A stretch of 64,000 nucleotides of DNA from positions 1-64,000 of the forward strand of contig NZ_QMBQ01000004.1 in NCBI RefSeq assembly GCF_003289965.1, given 5' to 3'. Both the position numbers and the translations under genes were made by a program. The notes below the pieces were generated by a model that saw only the letters and a list, made by a program, of their open reading frames with translations, had not been told where the DNA came from and ran no database searches. The stretch's first letter is position 1. Every line of letters starts with the position of its first letter. Positions 48,993 to 57,749 of the stretch are shown one piece after another. The stretch comes from Mesorhizobium atlanticum (GTDB lineage: Bacteria; Pseudomonadota; Alphaproteobacteria; Rhizobiales; Rhizobiaceae).

Positions 48993-51362
48993 ATGACTTT
49001 GATCTATTCGGACGGCACGGTCTCCGTGACCAACGGCGATGCCAATGTTTCCGGCACCGGCACCGCCTGGGCCGTTTCTGGCATTGCCGGCGGCTTGTTC
49101 TCTTGCAACGGCCTGTCGGTCCCTATCGCGTCGGTCACGGACGACTCCACATTGGTTCTTGCCTATGTGTGGCCGGGCGCCAGTGGCGCAGCACAAATCT
49201 ATGCGATCCAGCGCGAGAACAGCGTCGCAGCGAATATCGTCGACGTCTATGACAAGCTGAGCCAAGTTCTGCGGCAGCTGGCGCTGGCCGGCATCCATCC
49301 AAGCGCTGTTGGCACGATTGCCGAGCGTAACGCGCTCACCCTCGGTGTGAGCGACAAGGATTTCATCTTTCTCTACCTGGAGATCGGTTTCGATCTCGCT
49401 TTCTATCGTTGGACCGGCACCGCTTGGCAGGGTCCATTTGCGCTCAAGGGCGCCGACGGTCCGCCGGGGCAGTCTGCGCCCGGCGCGTCCGGCTATCGCT
49501 TCCGATACAGCACGACGACAACCGCCGCGGATCCCGGCTCGGGCAAACTGCGCTTCAACAACCCGACGCTCAGCTCGGCGACCGCGCTGTACCTGAGCGA
49601 GACGACGGACCAGTCGCAGGGCGTCGCTGCCTACATCGCCGCCTGGTTCGGTTCGGGCTCAACCATCAAGGGCACGTTGCGCCTGATCAAGGAGCTCGAC
49701 CCTTCGGTCTTCGCCATCTTCAACATCACCGGATCGCTGACGGACAATGGGACGTGGGATACGGTTACCGTGGTCCATCTCGCAAGCTCCGGCGCGCTCG
49801 TCGACAACGACTTGGTTCGCATCGAGTTCGTGCGCACCGGTGATGTCGGCAACACTGGGCCAGCGGCCGCGCCGATTTTCACCTATTCCACGACCACGGC
49901 TGATGCCGATCCTGGCAGCGGCGTCTTCCGGTTCGACAATGCAACTCTGGCCTCTGCCACGAAGGCGTATGTCGACAACCTGAATGCCGGTGGCAGCGAC
50001 AGCAGTGCCTGGCTGGATTCGTTCGACGACGCAACATCGGTTGTGAAGGGTGTTCTGATCCTGCAGTGCACGACGACCGTTGGTGTTGGCGGCGCCTTCT
50101 ATGTCACCGGGACCGTGGGCAACGGCACCGGCTACCGCAAGCTGTCTTTGACGCCGATCGCGACCTGGGGGGTCTGGGCGAACGGGCAGACGTTCTCTTG
50201 GATGTTCACCCGGACCGGCGACAAGGGTGATCCGGTCGGCTATCGGATGGCGTTCTCGACCACAACGACCGATGCCGACCCCGGCAATGGCATAGTGCAA
50301 GCCAACAACACGACATTCGCGTCGGTGACACAGCTGTTTGTCGACAACCTGGATGCAACTGGGGCGACCATCACCGCGTTTCTCGACAGCTTTGACGACT
50401 CGACGACGACGGCTAACCGCGGCCGGCTTCGCCTCTCGTCTGCTGCTGATCCCACGATCTATCAGGAATACATCGTCACTGGAGTGGTTGTTGACGGTAC
50501 TGGCTATCGGAAGGTGCCGGTAACGCCCGTGGCGTCGGCCGGCGCCCTAGCGAACGGTTTGGGCATCGTTGTCACATTCTGGCGCACGGGCGACAAAGGC
50601 GCCGATGGGACCGGAACGGGCGATGTCAGTGGCCCAGGCGTTTCGGTTGCCGATCGTATTGCGGTGTTCAACGGCACCACCGGTAAATTGATCAAAGATG
50701 GCGGCGCTCTTGTGTCGGATTTGGCACCGAAAGCCAATGCCACGTTTACCGGCACGTTTGATATCCCGGCCAATGCGCTTGCGCTGTCTCGACTCGTCGA
50801 TAGCGCCGCGCTGTCAGTGCTCGGCCGCTCGGCCAACTCGTCGGGCCCGCGCGCGGACATCGCGGCCGGCGCGGACGATACCCTGCTGCGGCGCGTGTCG
50901 TCAGCGCTCGGCTTCGGGCAGTTAACGGCGGGCATGGTTCCGGCTGGCATCCTGACCTATGCCATGCTCGCGTCAGGGGCCATCGCCAGCAACAGCGAGT
51001 TCCAGCTTGGCACCGCGTCAAAGCTCCTAAGCGCCGCCGCGCTCAAGAGCACCGTTGCGTACCAGGCATTGACCGATGCGGCGACGATCACGTGGGATAT
51101 GTCACTTGGCAACAACGGTTCTGTCGCGCTCGCCGGCAACCGCACCATGGGCAATCCGACGAATGCCAATCCGCTTTTCGGCTTCGTCTGGAAGATCACC
51201 GCCACGACCTCGACCAGGACTCTGGACAAAGGGACAAACTACGTTCTTGCCGCGGGCGTAGAGAGCTTCCCGATCAGCATCGCCACGACTGAAACGGTCT
51301 TCATCATCGGCTTTGTCGACACGTCAAGCCGGATCGTCATCACCGGCGTCATCCGCACCTAA
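48993..51362 (+). CDS. Tail fibre protein with three internal repeats
   Basis: 789 residues. The N-terminal attachment part (~1-160) resembles other phage fibre bases (AERNALTLGVSDKDFIFLYLE). Three ~120-residue repeats follow at ~167-290, ~292-415 and ~415-535, each opening with (F/Y)STTTxADPGxG, with the common (Y/L)VDNL and ending RTGDxG. After a glycine-rich linker, the C-terminal ~250 residues (ALAGNRTMGNPTNANP) form a shaft and tip. A probable trimeric receptor-binding fibre with collagen-like GxxGxxG turns. Confidence 0.82.
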   Translation: MTLIYSDGTVSVTNGDANVSGTGTAWAVSGIAGGLFSCNGLSVPIASVTDDSTLVLAYVWPGASGAAQIYAIQRENSVAANIVDVYDKLSQVLRQLALAGIHPSAVGTIAERNALTLGVSDKDFIFLYLEIGFDLAFYRWTGTAWQGPFALKGADGPPGQSAPGASGYRFRYSTTTTAADPGSGKLRFNNPTLSSATALYLSETTDQSQGVAAYIAAWFGSGSTIKGTLRLIKELDPSVFAIFNITGSLTDNGTWDTVTVVHLASSGALVDNDLVRIEFVRTGDVGNTGPAAAPIFTYSTTTADADPGSGVFRFDNATLASATKAYVDNLNAGGSDSSAWLDSFDDATSVVKGVLILQCTTTVGVGGAFYVTGTVGNGTGYRKLSLTPIATWGVWANGQTFSWMFTRTGDKGDPVGYRMAFSTTTTDADPGNGIVQANNTTFASVTQLFVDNLDATGATITAFLDSFDDSTTTANRGRLRLSSAADPTIYQEYIVTGVVVDGTGYRKVPVTPVASAGALANGLGIVVTFWRTGDKGADGTGTGDVSGPGVSVADRIAVFNGTTGKLIKDGGALVSDLAPKANATFTGTFDIPANALALSRLVDSAALSVLGRSANSSGPRADIAAGADDTLLRRVSSALGFGQLTAGMVPAGILTYAMLASGAIASNSEFQLGTASKLLSAAALKSTVAYQALTDAATITWDMSLGNNGSVALAGNRTMGNPTNANPLFGFVWKITATTSTRTLDKGTNYVLAAGVESFPISIATTETVFIIGFVDTSSRIVITGVIRT

Positions 51363-51377
51363 GGGAGCACCCCGCAC

Positions 51378-51809
51378 ATGTCTATCATCGTTTGCAAGAT
51401 CGACGACGTTTGGCAGGAGTGGCACGGCTACCGCACCGTGCAGAAGATGGTCTCGACCTATACCGCCGTCTATGGCGATGGTCGCCAAGTCGAGACGCAA
51501 TGCGATCCTTACCCGATAGAGGTGCAGATCGATGGCGATCGTCTTCAGGAGATTTACGACCAAGGCATCTGGTCGCTCGAAGAGGTTGAGGCTGTCGGCG
51601 CCAAGATAGCCCTGCCGTTCGAGGTGCCGGAGGGCATGCAGATTGTCGGCGACCCAACCTATGCTGACGTTGATGGCATTGTACGGCAGATGTTCGCAAT
51701 CGAAGCGGTTCCGCCGGCTCCGCCAGAACCATCACCAGAGCAGAAGCTCGATCGGCTCCTCGGCGAATACGGTCTGACCAAGGAAGATCTGCGGGGCCTT
51801 CTGGCATGA
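51378..51809 (+). CDS. Tail fibre-associated protein
   Basis: 143 residues following the fibre by 15 bp. It has a Tyr-rich beta N-terminus and a helical Pro/Glu-rich C-terminus (EPSPEQKLDRLLGEYGLTKEDLRGLL), a layout like fibre assembly chaperones. No family certain. ATGA-coupled to the next gene. Confidence 0.6.
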   Translation: MSIIVCKIDDVWQEWHGYRTVQKMVSTYTAVYGDGRQVETQCDPYPIEVQIDGDRLQEIYDQGIWSLEEVEAVGAKIALPFEVPEGMQIVGDPTYADVDGIVRQMFAIEAVPPAPPEPSPEQKLDRLLGEYGLTKEDLRGLLA

Positions 51810-52573
51810 TCACGTTGCCGCCTCCGGCAGAGTTTTGGCTTCCGCCAAAGCCGGCGATTATCCGTCATGCTCCGGACATCAAAGTTCCGGACCTAAAACA
51901 TGGCATCTTGCCAGGCATTGCGCCGAAACTGGCGTCTAACGCGCCCTTGGCGGCCAGCTACGTGACGAATGCAACCGATTCCAGTGCCGCCACGACATAT
52001 ACTTTTTCAAACCACGCAATCGGCGCGGCTGCGACCAATCGATATATACTGGTCCAGGTGAGCGGCACCGTATCAGCCGTTTCTAGGAACATCACGAGCA
52101 TTACCGTTGGGGGGAGCACGCCAACGACATTGGCCACCACCAGCGGAACCACTCAGCGTGGGTGCCAAGGGTTCTACATAATCTCAATCCCGACTGGCAC
52201 CACGGCAACTACCGTGGTGACGTTTGACGGCAGCATGCAGTGTGCGCAGCTTTCGGTTTGGAGATTGACGGGGCTTTCGTCGCTTACCGCTGTGGACACC
52301 CAATACGTTGAAAGCAGCAGCACCACCAATCTCAGCTGTACCATCAACGTCAAGAACGGCGGCGCGATCTTTGCCGGATCGGTCAACAGAGGCAACTTGC
52401 CGACGCAGACGTGGAGCGGCGCAAACAAAGAGAACGGCGCCGTCGTCAACACTTTCACATTCTCGTCAGCAGACGCGACGGGCCTCGCGGCTCAGACCGG
52501 CAGGGCAGTTTCGATAGCGTGGTCTGGCGGCTCGGGCTTTCAGGGCACTTTGCTAGCGGTTTCTCTGAGATAG
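51806..52573 (+). CDS. Probable receptor-binding or secreted tail protein
   Basis: 255 residues. The N-terminus MITLPPPAEFWLPPKPAIIR is followed by a Ser/Thr/Ala-rich, all-beta body (ATTYTFSNHAIGAAATNRYILVQVSG, TTVVTFDGSM). The style suits an exposed beta-sandwich (Ig-like) tip domain. Last gene of the rightward tail operon; the next gene is convergent. Confidence 0.6.
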   Translation: MITLPPPAEFWLPPKPAIIRHAPDIKVPDLKHGILPGIAPKLASNAPLAASYVTNATDSSAATTYTFSNHAIGAAATNRYILVQVSGTVSAVSRNITSITVGGSTPTTLATTSGTTQRGCQGFYIISIPTGTTATTVVTFDGSMQCAQLSVWRLTGLSSLTAVDTQYVESSSTTNLSCTINVKNGGAIFAGSVNRGNLPTQTWSGANKENGAVVNTFTFSSADATGLAAQTGRAVSIAWSGGSGFQGTLLAVSLR

Positions 52574-52585
52574 CCAGGGCACGAC

Positions 52586-52870
52586 CTAGTCGAACGGCTT
52601 GGTGGCCCATTGGTTAACGTTGCGTTTGCCCCATCGTGACCTGTCCGGGTTCAAGTACGCAATCGGCTCGGGGTGGGGCAGAGGGGTGTCCAACGTCTCC
52701 ACTGCCGAGTCATCCCCTTCGAACAACACCCCATCATCCCAAAGCACCCGGATTTTTGGGCCATCGTACCACTGAACGGTTCCGTACTGCGTCACGTAAC
52801 GCAGAGGGTTAACCTCGGCAACGACCTGCTTGACACGGTCGCCATCTTCGAAAACGCGGCGCGCAGCCAT
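52586..52870 (-). CDS. Small hypothetical protein, minus strand
   Basis: 94 residues. YVTQYGTVQWYDGPKIRVLWDDGV looks like a small SH3/Tudor-type barrel. The end (DRSRWGKRNVNQWATKPFD) is basic and aromatic. Leftward in a rightward region, together with the glycosyltransferase upstream, so probably lysogeny cargo. Function unknown. Confidence 0.55.
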   Translation of the reverse strand: MAARRVFEDGDRVKQVVAEVNPLRYVTQYGTVQWYDGPKIRVLWDDGVLFEGDDSAVETLDTPLPHPEPIAYLNPDRSRWGKRNVNQWATKPFD

Positions 52871-52967
52871 CTGCCCAAGAACTCCCTAGATTCGCGTTCG
52901 GGATAGCAGATTGACCGAGGCTAAGCCAGATGCGGTCGCCGCCGCGCGCCCGCTCAGCGGTAGCGCA

Positions 52968-53789
52968 TCATTTCATTGGGTAGCCGCAAAGACCCATCAT
53001 CTCGCCAAGTGGAGAGCCTTCAGGGATCGCGCCGCCATCCAGCCTTCTCCTCAGCATTCGGTCGAACAGATGAACACAGAGTGTGCGAGGCGTAACGACA
53101 TCGGACAGGGATAGTTCAGGGTCAAGCAACAACGAGACTTGGCCATAGTGGACTGGGTAGAAGACATCGATCGTCGCGGCGTGATGGTTGAGACCGGCCT
53201 TGCCAAGGAAATATGTGATCGCCTCGGGGCCAAGCTTACCCCACTGATAGTGAGAGATATGGATAGGCAGACCAATCGCTTTGCGTAAACGGTGCTGACG
53301 CTGCTTCTTCTTACTAAGCCACGGGGCGATGTAGAAGGGATCGTTGGTCATCGTCAGCGCTTCACGCAGCACATCGCTATTCGCGGGCAATTTCAGCACG
53401 GCGTTGTTTATTTCAACATCGCTTTGGTATCCAAATATGTAGTCGCGCTGCGGGATCGGCTTCAGGCAGAACACATCGCAGTCGATGTAAACCCCCAAGC
53501 CGGCTTCCAATATCTTTAGCCTGTAGAAATTCGAGAATAGGGCGGGGCTACCATTCGATTTGTAGTAGACGACCCGCTCCTTCGGCATCAACGCTGAAGC
53601 GTCGAATGTCTCAACTTCCGGCGGCACGTTCCGCGGGGCACCATAGCAGTGAAGCCGCACGCGGTGGCCGGCAAGCGCAAAGGAGCGCAGACAGGCGGCA
53701 TTTATGTCGTCAAGGGCGTTTCCAATCCAAAGAGCGTTAACGACGGGCTCGATGGAAGTCGCGGGTCTCTGCCGTTCGCTTTCTATCAT
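52968..53789 (-). CDS. Glycosyltransferase, DXD-type (GT32-like), phage cargo
   Basis: 273 residues from ATG 53789; a longer upstream frame runs into the divergent endolysin promoter. VVNALWIGNALDDINAACLRSFALAGHRV and GVYIDCDVFCLKPI (the DXD metal and nucleotide-sugar site) match capsular/LPS GT32-type glycosyltransferases. No signal peptide is seen. In prophages such genes often alter O-antigen and block superinfection, but no such activity is shown here. Reverse orientation between tail and lysis modules fits a moron. Confidence 0.78.
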   Translation of the reverse strand: MIESERQRPATSIEPVVNALWIGNALDDINAACLRSFALAGHRVRLHCYGAPRNVPPEVETFDASALMPKERVVYYKSNGSPALFSNFYRLKILEAGLGVYIDCDVFCLKPIPQRDYIFGYQSDVEINNAVLKLPANSDVLREALTMTNDPFYIAPWLSKKKQRQHRLRKAIGLPIHISHYQWGKLGPEAITYFLGKAGLNHHAATIDVFYPVHYGQVSLLLDPELSLSDVVTPRTLCVHLFDRMLRRRLDGGAIPEGSPLGEMMGLCGYPMK

Positions 53790-53865
53790 CTTGTTCGCCC
53801 GGTTTTGAATTCGCGGCAGGGTTAGCACTTCAACTTCATCAATCCAACAACCCAAGAGGTCACCC

Positions 53866-55053
53866 ATGGACACTTCGTTCAAGGGCGCAGCCGTGCGCCT
53901 GAAGGACATCGACATTCCGCGCATCGGCGCCGAGATCGGCGTTGGCGAGGATGAGTTGCACGCCTTCATGCAGGTCGAGGCGGCAGGCTCCGGGTTCGAC
54001 GCGGTCGGCCGGCCGAAGATGCTGTTCGAGCCGCATGTCTTCTACAGGCTGCTCGGCAAGGGCTCGAAGCGCGATGCCGCTGTCAGCGCTGGTCTCGCCT
54101 ATCCGAAATGGGGAGCGAAGCCCTATCCGAAGGACAGCTATCCGAGGCTGATCAGGGCGATGGCGATCGACGAGACGATCGCGCTGATGTCTGCCTCTTG
54201 GGGCCTGACCCAGATCCTCGGCGAAAATCACCGCGACGCCGGCTACACCTCGCCGCAAGTCATGGTTTCGGCCTTCATGGCGTCGGAAGACAATCACCTC
54301 GAGGCGACGGTGCGCGTGCTCGTCGCCTGGAAGATCGACGACGATCTGCGGGCGCACCGCTGGCCGGTGATCGCCAGGACGTGGAACGGTCCTGGGTACA
54401 AGCAGAACGGCTACGATACGAAGATGGCGGCTGCCTTTGCCAAGTGGCAGGGCATCCGAGATACGCCCTTTGGGCCGCAGGATGCGCCGGCGGCTGCCGC
54501 TGCCCAGACGCCGGCTGCCGATGTCGCGGCCTCACCGGCCGTCGACAAGGCCACGATCGAGCGCGTGCAGCAGCAGCTCAAGGATCTCGGCTTTACCGAG
54601 GTCGGCGGCATCGACGGCAAGATCGGCACGATGACGGCGACGGCCATCCGCGCCTTCCGCGCCGAAAACGGTCTGCCGTCCGGCGACGGCATCGACGACG
54701 AACTGCTGCTTGCGCTGCAGAAGGCCAAGCCGCGCGTCATCGCGCCGGAGCGCGAGAACGCGCCGCCGTATGTGGTGCGCGACAAGGTGCCGGAAGCAAG
54801 GACAAGCTGGCTGACCAAGATCGGCGCCTTCTTCACCGGCATCTTCGCCCTGGTCGGCAGCTTCTTCGACGGCGTCATCGGCAATCTGGGTGCTGCCAGC
54901 GGCTACATCCAGCCGGTCAAGGATGCCGCCGGCGACGTGCCCGGCTGGGTCTGGATGCTGGCGATCGCCGGCGTCGCCGGCGGGCTCTTCCTCGTCGCGA
55001 GCCACGGCGAAAAGAAGAGCATCGAAGCGTTCCAGACCGGGGCGCGACGCTGA
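53866..55053 (+). CDS. Endolysin: N-acetylmuramidase, PG-binding domain, membrane helices
   Basis: 395 residues. The N-terminal DUF3380-type muramidase (~1-195) has the catalytic Glu38 in FMQVEAAGSGFDAVGRPKMLFEPH. An Ala/Pro linker and a PG_binding_1 domain (~225-285, VQQQLKDLGFTEVGGIDGKIGTMTATAIRAFRAENGL) follow. Two C-terminal hydrophobic segments (~320-375) could anchor it in the membrane. The lytic enzyme cuts the glycan backbone at the end of infection. The anchor is unusual for a soluble endolysin. One-base overlap with the next gene. Confidence 0.88.
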   Translation: MDTSFKGAAVRLKDIDIPRIGAEIGVGEDELHAFMQVEAAGSGFDAVGRPKMLFEPHVFYRLLGKGSKRDAAVSAGLAYPKWGAKPYPKDSYPRLIRAMAIDETIALMSASWGLTQILGENHRDAGYTSPQVMVSAFMASEDNHLEATVRVLVAWKIDDDLRAHRWPVIARTWNGPGYKQNGYDTKMAAAFAKWQGIRDTPFGPQDAPAAAAAQTPAADVAASPAVDKATIERVQQQLKDLGFTEVGGIDGKIGTMTATAIRAFRAENGLPSGDGIDDELLLALQKAKPRVIAPERENAPPYVVRDKVPEARTSWLTKIGAFFTGIFALVGSFFDGVIGNLGAASGYIQPVKDAAGDVPGWVWMLAIAGVAGGLFLVASHGEKKSIEAFQTGARR

Positions 55054-55187
55054 TGGGCGGCGGCGGCAACAATCCGGATTTCTGGGCCGATCTCGCGCTC
55101 GACGTCCTGTGCAGCCGCAAATCCGCCCTGGCAGCGATTTTCGGTCTCGGCCTGCTCATCGGCTTTGCCGCGGGACGACTGCTATGA
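55053..55187 (+). CDS. Tiny membrane protein in the lysis module
   Basis: 44 residues, ATG inside the endolysin stop. One membrane helix (SALAAIFGLGLLIGFAAGRLL) follows a short Gly/Asn/Asp lead. It may be a holin-like or anti-holin-like protein. Too short for certainty. Confidence 0.5.
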   Translation: MGGGGNNPDFWADLALDVLCSRKSALAAIFGLGLLIGFAAGRLL

Positions 55188-55477
55188 GCTTCATCATCAC
55201 GCCCATCGCTGGCCGGCTCGGCGTCGGCCGATTTGCGGCCGGCGCGATCGCATGGGCTGTCATCGCCCTCATCGCCGGCAGCGCGATTGCCGGCGGCTAT
55301 CACCTCATCAAGCAACGCGGCGCCGACGAGCTGCGCGCCAGGATCGAAAAGGAAAATCAGGATGCGATTCGCAAAGGCATTGAGGCCGGCCGGTCTCTTG
55401 ATGATTGCCTTGCCGCTGGCGGGGTGTGGGACTTCCGGCGTCAGCGATGTTCCGGCCCTGCGCTTGGCCATCGGTAG
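55184..55477 (+). CDS. Probable inner-membrane spanin (Rz-like)
   Basis: 97 residues with one N-terminal membrane helix (AGAIAWAVIALIAGSAIAGGYHLI), then a charged helical part (RGADELRARIEKENQDAIRKG) and a C-terminal Cys pair. It overlaps in another frame a lipoprotein gene starting inside it, the arrangement of Rz/Rz1 pairs. Shorter than a typical Rz. ATGA-coupled to the previous gene. Confidence 0.55.
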   Translation: MSFIITPIAGRLGVGRFAAGAIAWAVIALIAGSAIAGGYHLIKQRGADELRARIEKENQDAIRKGIEAGRSLDDCLAAGGVWDFRRQRCSGPALGHR

Positions 55478-55631
55478 CAGCCTGGCCGGCGCACAGGGCA
55501 AGACGCTCGCCGATCAGAACAAGATTGACAAGACGATGGCGCCCGGCTGCGCGGTCGGCCTCTATACACCGGCCGAATGCGACCGCCACACCAAGGCCAG
55601 CGCCGATCGGCGCGCCGAACTGAAATCCTAG
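55362..55631 (+). CDS. Outer-membrane lipoprotein, probable Rz1-type spanin
   Basis: 89 residues from ATG 55362 (AAGGA site) in a different frame from the upstream gene. It has a signal and lipobox (PAGLLMIALPLAGC), then a mature part with two cysteines. Overlap with the upstream membrane protein gene suggests a two-component spanin. Unlike classical Rz1 it is not strongly Pro-rich. Confidence 0.55.
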   Translation: MRFAKALRPAGLLMIALPLAGCGTSGVSDVPALRLAIGSSLAGAQGKTLADQNKIDKTMAPGCAVGLYTPAECDRHTKASADRRAELKS

Positions 55632-55650
55632 CAGTGCATAGGGCGGGGAC

Positions 55651-55992
55651 ATGTCGCAAAGCAGCGTCGAGCGCACGCTCGGAATTCTATTGGGGAAGCT
55701 TGAGGCGATCGAAGATCGGCTTGAGCGAGCCGACGAGAGCCGGGCCAGCATTCACAGGCGGCTCGACGAAGTCGTAATGCGCACCACGCATCTCGAAGCG
55801 GACGTGTCCTCGGTCAAGGCGAAGACAGAAGCTATCCAGTCGGTCACCGATGACGTTGTAACCTTGCGCAGCCAGGCGCAGGGCGCCGGCACGCTCGGCC
55901 GCTGGCTGATCCGGATCGGCATCGGCGTGGTGGGCGCCGCTGGCTGGCTGATCAGCGTTTACACCTACCTGACCGGCAAGCCGCCGCCATAA
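55651..55992 (+). CDS. DUF1515-like coiled-coil membrane protein (XhlA-like)
   Basis: 113 residues. A coiled coil (LEAIEDRLERADESRASIHRRLDEV, then LEADVSSVKAKTEAIQSVTDDV) is followed by a C-terminal membrane helix (WLIRIGIGVVGAAGWLISVYTYL). It recalls DUF1515 and XhlA-type hemolysin/holin-associated proteins in lysis modules. GGGCGGGG ribosome site. A holin function is plausible. Confidence 0.65.
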   Translation: MSQSSVERTLGILLGKLEAIEDRLERADESRASIHRRLDEVVMRTTHLEADVSSVKAKTEAIQSVTDDVVTLRSQAQGAGTLGRWLIRIGIGVVGAAGWLISVYTYLTGKPPP

Positions 55993-56020
55993 CAATCCGC
56001 GCCCGGCGGATCCGGGGATC

Positions 56021-56278
56021 TCACGATTTCAGGCCGATCGGCTGACGGTCCTTTGCAATGCGCGAGCCCACGCGTCTCCTGGCGCGTGGGCTTTTTGCTG
56101 TCCGGCGCATGGCATGGCCTGGTGTTTCGTGCAGCATGACCTGGCGAAGATCGCGCATGTCGACCGGCTTTCCGCATGTCGGACAGGTGTAGAAGTACCT
56201 GCGCTCGTCGACGACGTCGCCACCGGCTCGCTTGCCTCTGATCGGCGGCCCTACCGTGAAATCCCGTACCATAACCAT
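56021..56278 (-). CDS. Small zinc-ribbon-like protein
   Basis: 85 residues from ATG 56278 (a second ATG at 56272). RYFYTCPTCGKPVDMRDLRQVMLHETPGH has one CPTC knuckle and a nearby His that could bind zinc. The tail is Arg-rich. A longer frame upstream is a shadow of the ligase gene. Divergent from the ligase. Confidence 0.5.
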   Translation of the reverse strand: MVMVRDFTVGPPIRGKRAGGDVVDERRYFYTCPTCGKPVDMRDLRQVMLHETPGHAMRRTAKSPRARRRVGSRIAKDRQPIGLKS

Positions 56279-56356
56279 TCTCACATACAATTTTGCTAAA
56301 ATGCCCGGAACCGGACCGCTGCACGCGGCTTGAGTCGCGGTTGTTGGGATGTGTTT

Positions 56357-57241
56357 ATGCGTAACGCCGTCGAGCATCTGAAGTTCACCAAGCCGATGGA
56401 GCCGGAGCGGTTCGACAATCCGCCTGCGGGCGCCGAGTGGAGCCACGAAATCAAATTCGACGGCTACCGGACGCAGGTTATCAAGGATGCCGACGGCATC
56501 CGTCTCTACACCAAGGGCGGCATTGACTGGACGGCAAAATACCGGCCGCTCGCCGCGGAAGCCGGGAAGCTGAACGCGGAGAGCTTCATCATCGAGGGCG
56601 AGACGATCGTGCTCAATGAGAAGGGCCTGTCGGACTTCCATGCGCTCCGCTCGGCCATCACGCGCCGGCCGCAAGATCTCTATCTCGTCGCCTTCGATCT
56701 TCTCCACCTTAACGGCCACGATTTGCGTGACATGCCGCTCAAGGACAGGCGCGAGGTGCTGCAGGCGCTTGTTCCAGCCGGCGGGCGCATCCAGTTCAGC
56801 GAGGCGCTGCCTGGCACGGGCGACGCCGTCTATCATCTCGCCTGCGAGGCAAACCACGAAGGCATCGTCTCGAAGCGGCTGGACAGCGTCTATCGCAGCG
56901 GCCCGACGACGATCTGGCGCAAGATCAAATGCTTCGATGAGAAGGTGATGGAGATCATCGGCGTGCAGCGCGAGCGCGGCAAGCCGGCGATGGTGTTGAT
57001 GGCCGACAAGGGCCGCTACATGGGCGGCGCCTTCGTCACCTTCAAGGCAGACAAGCGGCAGGCGCTATGGGATCGGGTGCAGGGCAAGGTCGGCGCCCCG
57101 CCGCCGAAGGGCCTCAAAAAGCAAAAGGCGGAATGGCTGAAGCCGGGCCTTTCAGGCAGAGTGCGGTTCTTGAAGGGCGAAGAGACGCTTCGCCACGCAA
57201 TGCTGCGCGATTTCTGGGAGGATGACGATGGCCGTGGCTAA
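56357..57241 (+). CDS. ATP-dependent DNA ligase
   Basis: 294 residues from ATG 56357. The adenylation motif SHEIKFDGYRTQ has the lysine nucleophile (Lys33), and FIIEGETIVLN, LVAFDLLHLNG, EGIVSKRLD and WRKIKC are motifs III, IIIa, IV and V. It resembles the ligase domain of LigD-type enzymes without polymerase or nuclease. It seals nicks using ATP. In this element it may serve replication or repair of phage DNA. Confidence 0.9.
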   Translation: MRNAVEHLKFTKPMEPERFDNPPAGAEWSHEIKFDGYRTQVIKDADGIRLYTKGGIDWTAKYRPLAAEAGKLNAESFIIEGETIVLNEKGLSDFHALRSAITRRPQDLYLVAFDLLHLNGHDLRDMPLKDRREVLQALVPAGGRIQFSEALPGTGDAVYHLACEANHEGIVSKRLDSVYRSGPTTIWRKIKCFDEKVMEIIGVQRERGKPAMVLMADKGRYMGGAFVTFKADKRQALWDRVQGKVGAPPPKGLKKQKAEWLKPGLSGRVRFLKGEETLRHAMLRDFWEDDDGRG

Positions 57242-57449
57242 GAAAGACCAGGAGCGCGTCACCTATGCCTGGATGTATGGCCAGCAGGCGCGCAAGGAAG
57301 GCAAGGAACGGGTCGTGCCGGACTATTGGGCCGAGTACGCGGAAGCGTGGCTGCAGGGCTTCGACGGCGTGCCGCTCGGCAGCGAGCCGAAGCCGGTGAG
57401 TGATCAGCTAGAGACCGAGCTAGACGACAGCGCCGTGTCGAAGCCCTAA
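57222..57449 (+). CDS. Hypothetical acidic protein after the ligase
   Basis: 75 residues overlapping the ligase 3' end. AYAWMYGQQARKEGKERVVPDYWAEYAEAWLQGFD-like helical content with an acidic tail (LETELDDS). Coupled to the ligase. Function unknown. Confidence 0.55.
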   Translation: MTMAVAKKDQERVTYAWMYGQQARKEGKERVVPDYWAEYAEAWLQGFDGVPLGSEPKPVSDQLETELDDSAVSKP

Positions 57450-57485
57450 TTCAGCGATTCCCGAGCGGCCGCACATTGTGCGTGC

Positions 57486-57749
57486 TCACTCCATGTCAGG
57501 TACGTCGCCGCTCACAAACAGCGTCTCTGGGGGACCGTAGTCACCGAGAGCCGGATCGGCGTTCCGGCTCCACGCGATCACGCCAGCGTGCTTGCCAGCA
57601 AGTGTCTTCGCAATTCGGATTGCCCGCTCTTCGCTTTGCTGATCGGCCGGGCCGTACATGGGAAACAGTTCACCATCCTCGCCGCGATCAAATGCGACCA
57701 CAACAATCAGCTTCGGCTTTCTCTGCTCCGGAAGGATGTGGGTAGACAT
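57486..57749 (-). CDS. Hypothetical protein of rhizobial type
   Basis: 87 residues: KPKLIVVVAFDRGEDGELFPMYGP, then SEERAIRIAKTLAGKHAGVIAWSRNADPALGDYGPPETLFVSGDVPDME. Short proteins with this pattern are familiar in Hyphomicrobiales but have no known role. Minus strand, divergent from the next gene. Confidence 0.6.
   Translation of the reverse strand: MSTHILPEQRKPKLIVVVAFDRGEDGELFPMYGPADQQSEERAIRIAKTLAGKHAGVIAWSRNADPALGDYGPPETLFVSGDVPDME

Noticed and set aside
52911-53114. Small plus-strand ORF at the 3' end of the glycosyltransferase
   Set aside because: Antisense to a supported gene and without ribosome site or conserved pattern.
54108-55187. Second long plus-strand frame overlapping the endolysin
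   Set aside because: Arg-rich shadow of the muramidase frame; only its last 44 codons (from 55053) are kept as a tiny membrane protein.
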